Positions 11,994 through 24,535 of a DNA stretch of 64,000 bases are shown piece by piece. This DNA comes from Humulus lupulus. Lineage: Eukaryota > Streptophyta > Magnoliopsida > Rosales > Cannabaceae. The stretch covers positions 112,162,903 through 112,226,902 of the forward strand of contig NC_084802.1 of assembly GCF_963169125.1 (NCBI RefSeq), given 5' to 3'. The translations under genes and the position numbers were made by a program. Positions within the stretch are counted from its first letter, which is position 1. Each line of letters starts with the position of its first letter. The notes beneath the pieces were generated by a model. The model worked only from the letters and a program-made list of their open reading frames with translations, was not told the origin of the DNA and made no database searches.

Positions 11994-13157
11994 TTTCTCA
12001 AAGACGCCTTTTATCTCTCTATTAGACAACTTAGCTTGCCCATTAGTTTGGGGATGGTATGTAGTAGCTACTTTGTGCCTCACATCATATTTAGCCAATG
12101 AACTTACTAGTATCTTATTCACAAAATGAGTGCCTTCATCGCTAATGATTACCCTTGGGGTGCCAAAATGAGTAAACACATTCTTTTGTAAGAACCTCAT
12201 GAAAACTTTAGAATCATTAGTGGGAGAGGCAATTGCTTCCACAAATTTTGAAACGTATTCCATAGCTACCAAGATGTACAAGTTTCCATAAGATGGAGGA
12301 AATGGGCCCATAAAATCTATACCCTACACATCCAACAATTCAACTTCAAGAATATTAGTTAAGGGCATCTCATTCCTTCTAGAAATATTATCAACCCTTT
12401 GGCATCGATCACACCTCATCACAAAAGCATTAGCATCTTCGAATAAGGAAGACCAAAAGAAACCACATTGAAATATCTTAGATGTGATGCGAGTTCCTCC
12501 AAAATGCCCTCCGTATGGTGAAGAGTGGCAATGGTGTATCCATCTCTTACTCGGGGACACATCTTCTAATCATTTGGTTGACACATTGTTTGAACAAGTA
12601 TGAATCTTCCCAAAAGTAGTGTCTCACATCATGCAAAAACTTCTTCTTTTGCTGACTTATCAAATCCAGAGGTCACATTCCACTAACCAAGTAATTAGCA
12701 AAATCTACAAACCAAGGAACAACTTGAGAATGGTTTACCTCAAATAATTGCTCATCCGAGAATGTCTCCTTGATGGGAACTAAAGAACTTGATTCTTTAT
12801 CACCTTCCATTCTTGAAAAATGATTCGCCACTTGGTTCTACACTCCTTTATTATCTTGAATTTCCACATCAAGCTTTTGGAGCAAAAACACCCATCTAAT
12901 CAGTTGAGTTTTAGCATCCTTCTTTTCAATCAAGTACTTCTTGGGTGAATGATCCGTATAGACTATCACCTTGGTGCCCACCAAATAAGAATGAAACTTG
13001 TCAAAAGCAAACACAATGGCCAAAAGTTATTTTTCTATCACTGTATAGTAGATTTGAGCACCTGTCAAAGTACGACTAGCATAGTAAATGGAGTGAAAAC
13101 CCATATTTCTTCGCTGACCCATCAGTGCTCCCACAGCAAAATCACTTACATCACACA
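11994..13157 (-). pseudogene. pol: Athila-like gypsy pol fragment (RNase H and integrase)
   Basis: Minus strand. RNase H starts near 13157 (VCDVSDFAVGALMGQRR), continues through [12 protein letters not shown] (about 12955) and the spacer PWFVDFANYLVSG. The integrase follows: HHCX...CDRC zinc-binding domain (12560-12324), then the core [19 protein letters not shown] and [13 protein letters not shown] replaces a Trp codon between zinc finger and core; otherwise the integrase frame is open to 11994. The catalytic triad is broken: both Asp are present, but the Glu 36 residues after the second Asp is Lys (NGQAK). The wording is characteristic of Athila-group integrases. Cut at 11993 by the family X LTR and near 13157 by the direct repeat. 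Confidence 0.88.
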
Positions 13158-14478
13158 CTCAATTGAGACACACTTTCACTATGGTGGAACTAACACCCAC
13201 AACTTTGAGTACTAAAGGCTCACTAAAACACAAGAGTTAGCAAATGTTGCAATTTGTTTTTCTGAAATTTTATCATTGAGCCACCCCACACTTAAACACA
13301 ACCATTATAAGAATTGATTCCATTACAACCTAGACTCAAAACATAAGACTCAAACAAAACACACCAAGGAACACCTAAACCTTTAGAAAATAAAAGAAAT
13401 TAAGACAACACAAAAGCAATTATAAACAAAAAAATCGCAACAAGTTTTTGGTGCCATTGCAAAGTAGGATATGCAAGTGTACATAATCGTCTGACGAGTA
13501 ATAAAGTAGTAAGTAATTTTATCGTCTCATCAATGATTGCTTTAAAGCTAAATATTATAACAATCAACTGTAACAATTTGGATTGCAAACACTTTGAAAT
13601 GATATGAGAAATTAAGAATTTTCAAACTACTTTAGAAAAATAAAATGAGCAAATTAAACTAAATCACTGAATAGTCACTTTGTCAAATGAATGATGAAAC
13701 AGCTGGGAATATCAATTCCCCTAATTTGTAGTTCACCCCTAATGCTATAACAAAGTTCACAGTAAAGTTACTCTTGTAACTAAGATTCTATAGCAATTGT
13801 ACATGTCATCTTTCCAAATGGACATGCTAAAGTTCTCACAATTAAATCCACATATTCCTATGCAATTCAAATTTCAAGAACACAATTTCAGCATTAATCT
13901 TACATGTTTGCATAGTGAATACAATATTCATATAATATTGACTAATTAACAACATAGTTATTAGCATACATCAATTAAGCATAACAACTAATTTCAAATT
14001 ATTCGGAATTAATATTAGCTTGTATCTCACTAAAGTTGATCAATCTCAAGCAAGAAATAGCAATAAAAATAACTTAATTGAACAAGAGCAACATATCATA
14101 AATTTAAATTAACAACTTGAGGGTTCACAACAAATTAGGGCTCATTACTATCCCAAGCTTCAAAAGAGTTAGTTCATCATCAAAATACTAAAATAACCAC
14201 AAAATGAAAACACCATTGTTCTATGAGTTCAAGATTTAGAGAATGAATGCAAAAATTAAATAGAAAGAGAAAGATTCTAGCCCCCAATGGTGGAAAGTTT
14301 ATTCTCTTCTTCCTCTTCTCTTGATTCTCTTCTCTTCTCTTCTACCATGTTCTTCCTCTGCTCCGTGGTGTTTCAGCTCAAAAAATTGTAGAAAAAAATG
14401 GTTTTCCTCTTGTCTTGGGCAGTTGTAGCTTGCTGAAAATAATAGATCCCATTTTATGGCTCAAAATGAGTATAAACC

Positions 14479-14511
<33 letters not shown>

Positions 14512-14938
14512 ACGTGGGGACCACAACTTTCCCTAAAAATATAAGTTCTTTTTCTACCTCATTATGTCATTCCATCTCATTTAATAACTTGCCAAGCATG
14601 CAGACTTAAGTTGCTGACTGTGTACAATTTGTTGCAGCAAAGTTGAAATGATGCTACAGCAAATTATCAAGATTTCAGCTCCAAGATTCTTTCCTTGCAC
14701 CTTTTCCACCAAGATTTCTAAGCATCCTTTCTTTATGGACTTCAAAATAGATATCACACTTTTTAATTCATCATCCAATTATTTTCCAACAAGATTTATC
14801 ATTGATTAAAACATAATTCACAAACAAAATTAAAAGACAAAATTACTAAACCCACACATTAAGAACACAAACACTCAACTTCACTTATATTTTTAAGTTC
14901 AAAAGCTCAATTAATAACTCTAAAATATAGAGTTATCA
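13154..14938 (-). repeat. Direct repeat copy 1 (probable LTR of an Athila-type element)
   Basis: About 1785 bp, matching 16148-17942 from CACACTCAATTG to AGAGTTATCA. Read on the minus strand it begins TGATAACTC and is preceded by an Athila-like polypurine region (14939-14957), so it would be a 3' LTR. It contains a (TC)n microsatellite and a degraded copy (13446-13465) of the tRNA-Asp-type primer motif seen in copy 2. I could not find a matching target-site duplication, so the outer boundary is uncertain. Confidence 0.6.
14482..14512. repeat. (TC)n microsatellite
   Basis: About 30 bp of uninterrupted CT/TC dinucleotides in repeat copy 1. The equivalent place in copy 2 (about 17404-17422) is shorter, so the tract has changed length since duplication. 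Confidence 0.9.
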
Positions 14939-14957
14939 CACACCAAAACTTAAACCA
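14939..14957 (-). promoter_or_regulatory. Athila-type polypurine region
   Basis: On the minus strand the bases before TGATAACTC read GGTTTAAGTTTTGGTGTG, preceded by GACGAGCAATG. Athila-group elements typically end with a GACGAGCAA...GTTTAAGTTTGGGGG polypurine segment just before the 3' LTR. The G-run here is mutated. This sets the likely polarity of the flanking direct repeats as minus. Confidence 0.5.
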
Positions 14958-16147
14958 TTGCTCGTCCTTGAGAGATGACTTTACTACCTAACAAACAAAC
15001 AACACCACAGTTTATAAAGACACAGACACGCCACACAGCTGCAAAAGAGACACAACTGACACCACAAAGACACAAAACAAACAACTTGGAATCAATTTGG
15101 AAATGGTCGTATCAAAGTGGGGATAGAGCTCTCAAATTAATGATTCAAATGATAACTCAAGTGTATAAGCAAGCAACTTCCTCAAGAATTAAGATGCTAA
15201 CCTGACCAAGTTTTCAATGTGTTCCCAATTAGTGCACAAACAACTTTTCCCAATCAATCCTTCTTCCATAGATTAAACTAAGCAACAATCCTAAGGTTTA
15301 ATTCATGCTTTCATATGTTGAACTAAATAGCCCCTCTCCACTAATGTATTTGGCAATGTCATTTAGAACAATAGGTCTTTACATGGTTATAATGTAGGCT
15401 AGGCTAAAGGTATGGATTAGGATGAATTTTGTAAGCTAAACCTTGAAACCTATCTTGCCTTGGACCTAAAGAATTCATTATCCTCCTTTTTTTTAATTCC
15501 TCTCCCCGAACTCAATCAATAGCACTCAATTTCCTATTTTTATGAATAATACACTGATAGGCTTAACTAAAGCTACAATGCAACTACATACAATTTATTT
15601 ATTTACAATTAACTAAATATACATATCTCCCCTTTTTTCAGAATTTTCATTTCTTTTTCTCATTCTTTTATTTATTTATTTATTTTGAATAAAATGAAAA
15701 CAAGGCAACTTAAAAATAATACAATTAAAATAAAAACATTGAAGATAACACAAATATAAACACAATTAACAAATTTCAGCATATAAGTGTATTGCGAACA
15801 CCCCAAAACCAAAATACTATTTCCTCACTTTCCCCCCAAACTTATCTCAAATAAAATCCAAGATAAACTAAGCCTAATGTTTGGTGAGAAATAAAAAAAA
15901 TGGTTATCAAGTTAAGGTTACATGAACAAAATAGGTCCATAGGCTCAAAGTTGGATCACTAGAGATAATAATTACAAGGTAGACATGAAAAGCTCAAACG
16001 GTCCAAGAAAATTGCCTAAATCCTCTCTAAATCACTCAGCCTCCTAGGATTTTGCCTCAAGGGTATTACCAAGTCATTTCTAAAAACTTAAACCTTCGTG
16101 AATAATTAGTTTAATCTAGGGTGTAGGGGTTTCATGGTCAAACTATG
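14958..16147. other. Non-coding spacer between direct repeats
   Basis: About 1.2 kb, AT-rich. No gag or pol similarity on either strand. If the flanking repeats are LTRs this is the whole interior of a very short non-autonomous element. No primer site is evident at its 5' (high-coordinate) end. Confidence 0.4.
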
Positions 16148-17942
16148 CACACTCAATTGAGACACACTTTCACTATGGTTGAATTAGCACAAAAAACATT
16201 AAGTACTAAAGGCTCACTAATACAAAAGAGTTAACAAATATTGCAATTTTGTTTTTCTGACATTTTATCTTCGAGCCACCCCACACATAAACACAACCAT
16301 AATAAGAATTGATTCAATTACAATATGTACTCACAATTCAAGACTCCAACAAAACACACATAGCAACACCTAAAACTTAAGAAAATAAAAGAAATTAATA
16401 CAACACAATAGCAATTATAAACAACATATTCGCAACAAGTATTTGGCGCCATTGGCGGGGAGGATATGCAAGTGTACATAATTGTCTTACAATTAATAAA
16501 GTAGTAAGTAATCTTATCGTCTCCTCAAGGATTGCTTTAAGCTAAATATTATACAAATAAACTCTAACAATTTGGGTTGCAAACACTTTGAATTGATGTG
16601 AGTAATTTAGAATTTGCAAACTACTTTAGAAAAATAAAATGAGCAAATTAAATTAAATCAATGAATACTGACTTTGCCAAATGAATGATGAAATAGCTAC
16701 CAATATTAATTCCCCCTAATTTGTAGTTCACCCCTAATGCTATAGCAAAGTTCACAGCAAAGTTACTCCTGTAACTAAGATTCTATAACAATTTTAATGC
16801 TAATCCCATTTCAAGAACACAATTCATGCAATAATCTTATATGTTTTCATGGTGAATACAATATTCCTATAATATTCACCAAATAACAACATAGTTATTA
16901 ATATACATCAATTAAGCATAACGACTAATTTTAACCCTTTTGGAATTAATATTTTCTTGTATCTTACTAAAGCTGATCAATCTCAAGCAAGAATTAGCTT
17001 AATTGAACAAGAGCAACATATCATAAATTAAAATTAACAACTTGAGATTCAATACAAATTAGGATTCATTAATATCCCTAGCTTCGAAAAAGTTAGTTCA
17101 TTATCAAAATACTAAAATAACAACAAAATGAAAATACCATTGTTCTTTGAGTTCAAGATTTAGAGAAGGAATGCAAAAATTAAATAGAAAGAAAGAGAAA
17201 GATTCTAGCCCCCAACGGTTGAAAGTTTATTCTCTTCTTCCTCTTCTCTTGATTCTGTTCTCTTCTACCACATTCTTCCTCTGCTCCTTGGTGTTTCTGC
17301 TCAAAAAATTGCAGAAAAAAATAGTTTTCATCTTGTCTTGGGCGATTGTAGCTTGATGAAGATAATAGATCCCATTTTATGGCTCAAAATGGGTATAAAT
17401 CCTCTCCTCTCTCTCTCTCTTTCTATATGGAGACCACAACTTTCCCTAAAAATATCAGCTCTTTTTCCACCTTATCATTCATCTTATCATGTCATTGCAT
17501 CTCATTTAATAACTTGCCAAGTATGCATAACTTAAGTTGCTGACTGTGTACACTTTGCTGCAGCAAAGTTGAAATGATGCTACAGCAAAGTATCAAGATT
17601 TTAGCTCCAAGATGCTTTCCTTCACCTTTTCCACTGAGCTTTCTAAGCATCCTTTCTTTATGGCCTTCAAATTAGATATCACATTTTTTAATTCATAATC
17701 CAATTATTTTCCAACAAGATTTATAATTGATTAAAATAGAATTCACAAACAAAATTAAAAGTTAAAATGACTAAAACCACACATTAAGAACATAAAATGA
17801 CTAAAACCACACATTAAGAACACATAAAATGACTAAAAGTTAAAATGACTAAAACCACATATTAAGGACATAAACACTCTACTTCACTTTGATAATCCAA
17901 GTTCAAAAGCTCAATTAATAACTCTAAAATATAGAGTTATCA
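16148..17942 (-). repeat. Direct repeat copy 2 (probable LTR of an Athila-type element)
   Basis: About 1795 bp, collinear with 13154-14938; many substitutions make the pair look old. Near 16443-16462 it carries, on the plus strand, TTGGCGCCATTGGCGGGG. This is close to the tRNA-Asp primer site of Athila elements but in the opposite direction to the polypurine evidence. So part of this repeat may be a fragment of another Athila element. Confidence 0.55.
17762..17868. repeat. Short tandem repeat in copy 2
   Basis: Three to four units of about 34 bp containing AAAATGACTAAAACCACA and ending in ATTAAGAACA. Copy 1 has only one unit (about 14835-14870), so the expansion happened after the two copies separated. 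Confidence 0.75.
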
Positions 17943-19269
17943 TAGGCATTATTTAAAAGCTTAGTAATATATACTTTAATAAAGCAAGCAAGACATGATA
18001 AGCAGTCAAACTATTTAGTTGGAGTATACTATTTTCAATTAGAGAACATAACTATTTTCTCTTAGAACAAAGCCAATTTATGACCCTAAATCTAATACAA
18101 TAACAGAGTAATCCACAAGATTATTCTCCTCTAAATTAAATTCAATAGGACAGCTGATTTGGGACCCTACAGAAAGAGAAATTAAATGATTATGAAATCA
18201 ATGAATTTGTGATGAAAAAGAAAATAAATTAAATTGAAGAGAAGATGATACCCAAAAAAATGGGCTTATGTTGCTATACGAGCTCTGGATTTTTCAAGAA
18301 AGTGTTCCTAGTATATATCAATTACAATATATATATATATATATACATATCAGATACAAAATTCATTGAATTTTTGTCCTTTTGAACCCCTATGTTTGAT
18401 AAAATTTAGAACTTAATATTATACTAAAGGAGAAGTATTACAAAGACCATACCAAGAAAACCATTCGAAGTGTGCAGTATAATATTGAATCAATGATTAA
18501 AAAAAAAGACATGAATAAAAAGAAAACAAGTAAGTCGGAAGCTTGGTCCGTAGAGAAAGCTGCTTTTTCAATTTAGCTACGTTCCTATCACAATATCTTT
18601 AATCTTTATCTGCTTCTTCTTGTTGCTTTCTCGACTGTTTCTTTATCTCCAACTTATTATCTCTTTGAGACATTTTATCAAACAATTTTCTTGCAATGTA
18701 AATTCAACAATTTTCAGTTTATAACTTAATTCAATAACAGAGTACGTACCACAAAACTACCTCAACACAAATCCTCAAAATGAAATCAGAAACAAACAAA
18801 ACAAAAATATAGAGAGAGACAGAGAACGACAAAGAGGAGGAGATACCACCGTCGATGAGCCGTCGCTCTCGGCCACAAAGCCACGCGTGTTGCCGCTGCC
18901 ACAACCCCCGAGCCTCCGTCGTATAGCCCCAATGAGACCCCGAGCCACCTTCAATGTTGTCCAGACCCTCGCAACTCCTGAGCCTCCGCGTTATCCCGCA
19001 AGTCCCTAGCCAGCCTCAGTCGTCTATCCCCAACGAGCGCCCTAGCTAACGTCCCTTTGGGCTTTGGCCCAATTAGTTTTTTTTTTCTTTAAAAATAATT
19101 AAATAAAACAACACTTTGTAAATCAATAAAATAACCCTTTTCTAATTAAAACTGATTTTATAAATATTTCTTTATATATATCATAACTTAAATTTAAATA
19201 TATAAATACAAAAATGAATAATATTTGGAAAATAGTGACTAAATATCGATGATTTTATTAATTAATTAA
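17943..19269. other. AT-rich unassigned DNA with a GC-rich patch
   Basis: No recognisable gene. There is a TA microsatellite at about 18329-18345. A GC-rich patch at about 18845-19060 interrupts the AT-rich sequence, but its frames are short and broken. The region may belong to the CACTA element whose right end is at 19526; its left end is not visible. Confidence 0.35.
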
Positions 19270-19526
19270 TTTTTTAAGACCCACTTTGAGCGTCCTCAAT
19301 ACTCTTTTCGGACATTCAAAGTGTTTATTTAAAAGTGTCCACTGACTCAAATTTCCTCAGTCTTTTAGGACCCACATTAGTAATTAGGACTTGCACTGCG
19401 TGTCCTAAAATATATTTTTTGAGGGCTTTTATTGAGTGACCTAAAAAGTCTAGGATATGATTTCAGGGCTCACATCTAGGTGAGTGCCCTAAAAAAGTGT
19501 CAAGAAAGCAAGTTTTTGTAGTAGTG
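19270..19526. mobile_element. CACTA transposon right terminus
   Basis: Ends TTTTTGTAGTAGTG; the reverse complement CACTACTACAAAAA is the classic CACTA (En/Spm) terminal inverted repeat. Inside it are repeated subterminal motifs such as GTGTCCTAAAA, GTGACCTAAAAAG and GTGCCCTAAAAAAG, the type that binds CACTA transposase. No matching left end was found upstream in the window, so the element is truncated or its left end has decayed. Confidence 0.75.
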
Positions 19527-19780
19527 ATAGTAAGTAAAAATCCAAACAATCAAAGCAAATAATCCATACCTTCACAGCAGAAGTAGAGCCAGATCTAGTA
19601 TCCCATAGTATGAGGTAGGAATCATCACCTTCGCCACAGAACTCCTGAGCACTTCAACACAATCAACAAACAAATATATCAAATTTAAGAATTTTTAAGA
19701 CGTTAATGTTTTGTAATGCACACTATTTAGGTGATAATCTAAAATGAGATACTTCTTCAAAAAAGAGGTGGAGGAGAATG

Positions 19781-22010
19781 TGTAGCGCACCAATTTTTTT
19801 ATTTTTTTTACTTTTAATTAATTTTGTGCTTTAATTTTTAATTAATTGTTAAGTGTTAGGAAAGTATTTTTAATTGTTTGAATTGTTTGGTAGAAATTAT
19901 GAGAATTTTTTTTTTTAATTTGTAAGTGAATCAATTTTAGTTGTATGCACCAAGGTGCATAGTTAGTAGAAATGTACCTTAGCATTTGTGTGTGTGTGCA
20001 TGTGCATGATTGCATGGTGAGCATGCAATAGTTTCGAGATGCATTATTCTAGATTTTTCCTTTTATTTGTTATTTAGTTTTTATTTGATTAAAAGGAAAA
20101 TAATGGGAGAAATAAAGAGAGAAGGTTGTAGAAGGCATGTGTTCACACATGAAATAAGTGGGAAACAAATGGTAAGAAGGGATAGAGTTGTCATTTTTGA
20201 ATTCCCGTAACCTGGACAAAACCTCAGTAAAATAGTCATAACCTTAGCTATATATATTCGATATAGACAAAATTGTTATCGTTAGAAAGAAAATTAAATT
20301 ATCATCATATTTTGTGAAATAGTATTTTTCCTAAACCACAACGAATAAGGCTCAAATTCGAGTCCCAATTGGTAGGTCTCTAGAACTACGAAAATTAAAC
20401 TTTTCCTTATTAGTGTGGTCTGCCAATGAAGGAAAGAGAGAAGTTAGTGGCTGTCAATTGTCAAAGGGATTTGATTGTCTGAGTATAATTATTAATTGAT
20501 TTTATTTTTGATTTAAGGAAAATAAAGGAAAAATTAGAATTACCTTTTCTTTAGCTAGGTTTTGGTGATTAGAGTCTTTTAATAGAAAATAAGAAAAAAG
20601 CTTGAAGGCTCATTTGGGTCTTGTGGTTGCCGTAACCTAGAGGGAAGAAAGAGAAAAGAAGACAAAAGAGAAGAAATGATGAAGGAAAGAGGAGGCTTCG
20701 AATCCCCTAAGGTATGTTGTTGAATTTTGTTTGAAGAGGCAAGAAATAAGCATGTAGAAATTATCGAATTAAAACGTTAAATTTTAAGAATGCTCCCACG
20801 TACGCATGTTGCATGCAAATGCATTTTTACGTTAAAAAATATGCCTATAGTTCAAATACATGACTTTTACTTTGTAACCGTGAAGGATTAATAGGTAGAA
20901 TTTGCATTATTCTTTTATGATTTTATGTGAAATTATTGTATGATTGCAATTGTAGTGCAACTTGTGCCACGTGTGCATGGGGTATGTATGTTGGGCATGA
21001 GTATTCTTATGTGATTCTAAGAGACGAACATTTGGTTATGATTATAGGCTCGTTGTGAAATTTTCTCATTTTGCTTTGCTCGGACCTGAGGTAAGGAAGT
21101 TAGATAGAATTTTCTATATTTATGCTATGGAATGGTAAGACTTGTATGTTACAAGAAATAATGTGTTGTGGAAATGATGATGCTATATTTTGATGATAAA
21201 CCAAGTGATATGGAAAAGTATAATTATATCTTGATATGTTATGACAACTATGATGCAACATGTATTTTCTATGTTTTGATGTGAACTGGAATACATGTGA
21301 TTGTAGGATGAATGAAAAGAAAAGATTGCTAGTGTGCTGAACGCAACACAACAAATTAGTTACTAAGGAAATGACGTAACTGAAAGGGTGGACGCGCCGA
21401 GGTTATTCAAGGACCTGAGATCTTGTTTACCTCATATAGGAGGTTTTACTAGCCCATGTTAGACTAGTTACCTCAAGATGTGACATGGAGGACAGAGGTG
21501 CCATGATCACAAAGAGTATGTTTATGATGTATGATTATGAAAAATGAGTATGATGATGTTATGTACTACCCTATTTATTATTTATGTTCATCTTGTATTT
21601 TCTTTGATATTGTTGTACTTCCTTACTGTACTTTTAGCTCACCCCATTTCTTTTCCCCTTTCATGTAAACAATAGGATTTCTTTTTGGCGCGCACTGTGA
21701 TGTGGGGAGTTCCAACGTCAGAGTATGTATGGTGTGGAGTATCCTATGAACGAATAACCGATCAATATGAGCACCGAGATTTAAAATAACATATGATATG
21801 AACTTTATTTACAATTACGTCAGTGGGACTTAAAGTCTTTATTTTTATTTCTAAATATTGCATAAGGACACATTTTTTATTTTCAACTATTGGGTCCAAA
21901 CTTGCATATTTTATGAAGGCCCCACTTAGTTTATCCTTTAAGTGGTATTTTTTCTATTATCTATGAGTTAAGTGATGTTTTTATAAAGTAATAGATTAGG
22001 ATGTTTTACA
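19781..22010 (+). mobile_element. Family X solo LTR, copy B
   Basis: 2230 bp starting TGTAGCGCACC and ending ATGTTTTACA, with a perfect 5-bp duplication GAATG (19776-19780 and 22011-22015). There is no internal region, so it is a solo LTR left by LTR-LTR recombination. It matches the interrupted LTR at 1-1997/11239-11993 from about 20750 to the end. It contains the shared block CTTACTGTAC...TAGCTCACC at 21620-21645. The small ORFs here are not genes. Confidence 0.9.
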
Positions 22011-22015
22011 GAATG

Positions 22016-22880
22016 AAAAGGGTGGAAAAAGTCGAGATATGATCATGAATGCTCCACAAAACTACCGACTTATCCTTACATGTCAAAATATTCTTTCCAA
22101 TCAGAATCACATTTTAGAAGAAGAAATAGATATATAGATTAAAGTTTGAGTAGTCAAGTACAATCAACTAACATTTTCAATGACCAAAATATCATACACA
22201 ATCAACTAGCAGTTTAATGATAAAGAATAAACTATAAACATAATAGCATACAAAATATCATTCACTGAAAAACTTTACCAATGAAAAAATATTATACAGT
22301 CACTATAAGAAGTTTCTCATGCCTACCTTCCTTTAATTTATTTGTTGAAGTTGTATATGTAGATAAATCTATCAGAATCACTTGTGCTTCCCCTTTTCCA
22401 AAGCTCACCACAATTGAAAGGTTCTTGCATTAGTATGTGAAATTTGACATGGTTTGTTTTTAAATAAGGGATATTTCCAGCAAATATCCCCAATCTTTTC
22501 GAGTTTACACACCAATAACCCTAATAAAAAAATTTGACGGCCTCACCCCCGAGTGTTACATTTTATTTGTAGCCATTCACTTTGGACATTTCTTATTTAT
22601 AAAAACTAAATTAATTTTTTTAAATTTCAATTAATTAATTAATATATATTTAAAAAATTATATTATATGTAATATTAATAGATATATATTTTGTTATACT
22701 TATTTCATAAACAAATCAATTGTATATGTGAATTATTTTAATAAAATATTATATTTTAAAATTCAAATAATGTAAAAACAAATTATAGTTTCTTTAATAA
22801 TATATTTTTATAATGACATGATAGGTCCGTTCCCACGCAAACGACCGACCATATCATTTAAAATACTTATTAAAGAGATA
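22016..22880. other. AT-rich unassigned DNA
   Basis: No coding sequence or element ends that I can support. A ~60-bp stretch at about 22599-22655 (TTATTTATAAAAACTAAATT followed by ATTAATTAAT) recurs at about 23551-23610, beyond the solo LTR. Confidence 0.4.
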
Positions 22881-22885
22881 CTCTA

Positions 22886-23483
22886 TGTTGACCCAAGATT
22901 TGGCCAACTGACACGGAGTCAAAACGTGATTGATATGGACGAATGTATAGAGAAGAACGCAATGAAAAAAGTAAAGAAGACATAGTAATTTATAGTGGTT
23001 CGGCCCCAGGATCTGGTAATGACCTACGTCCACTTAGAATGATATTGATATAAAATCAGAAGGGTGATCAAAGAACCAGGGTTCAATGAGTTTCACACTC
23101 TTCTCAAGAACAATACAGATTTACTTGGAGAATTACTATTGCTTCCTATGATTCCAAAGTAAAAAGAAAAAAGATCCCCCTTCCCTTGAGCTATCCCTCT
23201 TTATTTATACGCTCAAGGAGGGTTACAAGAGATTGTTACAGATATTCTTCCCTGAATAATCGGGTATCCAGAAGATTGTATGAGATAAATTCAGGATTCA
23301 TAAAGATCTTCCCATAAATGTTGCCTTGTATGCGGAACTACCGACCAGACTGGTCGCGGGTAAGACAGGCTTGCCCTGCTTCTACTGTGTCTCCTGATCG
23401 ATACTCTAGCAGACGCTTCCAGGTATCAGCCACGTGTCAAGAGATTATTTGCCACGTCACCAATGCTAATTTATTGGATAACA
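22886..23483 (-). mobile_element. Solo LTR, 598 bp
   Basis: Runs from TGTTGACCC to GGATAACA and is flanked by a perfect CTCTA duplication (22881-22885 and 23484-23488). Its TGTTGACCCAAGATTTGGCC end resembles the TGTTGACGCGATTTTTCGCC end of the Tat2 LTR, which suggests a related Tat-type family in the same (minus) orientation. The short ORF at 23318-23518 lies partly outside it and is chance. Confidence 0.85.
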
Positions 23484-23488
23484 CTCTA

Positions 23489-24535
23489 AATTATTTTCTA
23501 AAGTTTTTTTTATTTTAAATTATAAATACTACTAAATTAAAATACTTTCCTATTTATAAAAATTAAATTAATTTTTTTTAATTCCAAATAATTAATTAAT
23601 TAATACATATATAAATATATCCATATTTTCTGAACAAAAATCTCTTCACGTTTCATCACATAGAGAGAAGGAGGTTTGGCCAAGGGATTATTGGGAGGCG
23701 ACGACAATAGCGACGGAAGCTTCAAGGGAAAAAATCAAACAAAATATATATATATATATGAGAGTGAGAGATAGAGAGTGATCTAGAGACACTGAGAGTA
23801 AGAGAGAGAAAAAACTAAATATTTATATAAATATATATATATATATATACCTGAAGATGAGGAGGAAACCGAAGCTGTTGATGAACCAAAGCAAGAGGGA
23901 GGGAAGCAAAGGGAGGCACTTAGAAACAGAAGCTCGACCCAGCTGCCCAAGAAAAGTGAAAAAAAAAAGGTGAGGAAAAATAAGTTGTTATGAATATATT
24001 CACATAATTTATTTTATTTTTTAAATTATAATTCCTTAGCTATATTTTTAGATTTATAAAAAATATATTTAAATATAATAAATAATTTATTAATAGCTAA
24101 AATTAAATATTATTAAAAAGTTGGATAAATTATTTAAATATTTTATTTTTAACTAAAAGAAATTTAGTATTACAAAATTTTAATTACTGCTTTGACAAGT
24201 TTTATTTAATTATTAATTAACTTTTTTTGTAAAAAATTGTTTTTAGTTTTAAAAGAAAAAAAATTAATATTATAACATCATAATAAGTATCATTAATGAA
24301 TTTTTATTTATAAAACTTTTTTTTATTAAATATATAATAACCATTTGAATTAATAATTAATATTACAAATTATTAAAAAATTAGACAATTTTTGAATAAT
24401 TTATTTGAAAAAAATCATTTTTTAACTAGTAGCTATTCTATGTTGCAAATTATTAATTTACAAAAATTTTATGAATATATTAAATTATATTAAAAAAATT
24501 AAATTTTTCCGTACTTGATTAAAAAAATTGTATTG
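23489..24535. other. AT-rich unassigned DNA
   Basis: Very AT-rich, with (TA)n tracts at about 23745-23758 and 23829-23850 and GA-rich runs between them. No coding signal. It may be interior of the CACTA element that ends at 24706. Confidence 0.4.

Noticed and set aside
18840..19060. Exon of a host gene in the GC-rich patch
   Set aside because: All frames are short and broken, and the patch lies within probable CACTA sequence. Gene capture remains possible but unsupported.
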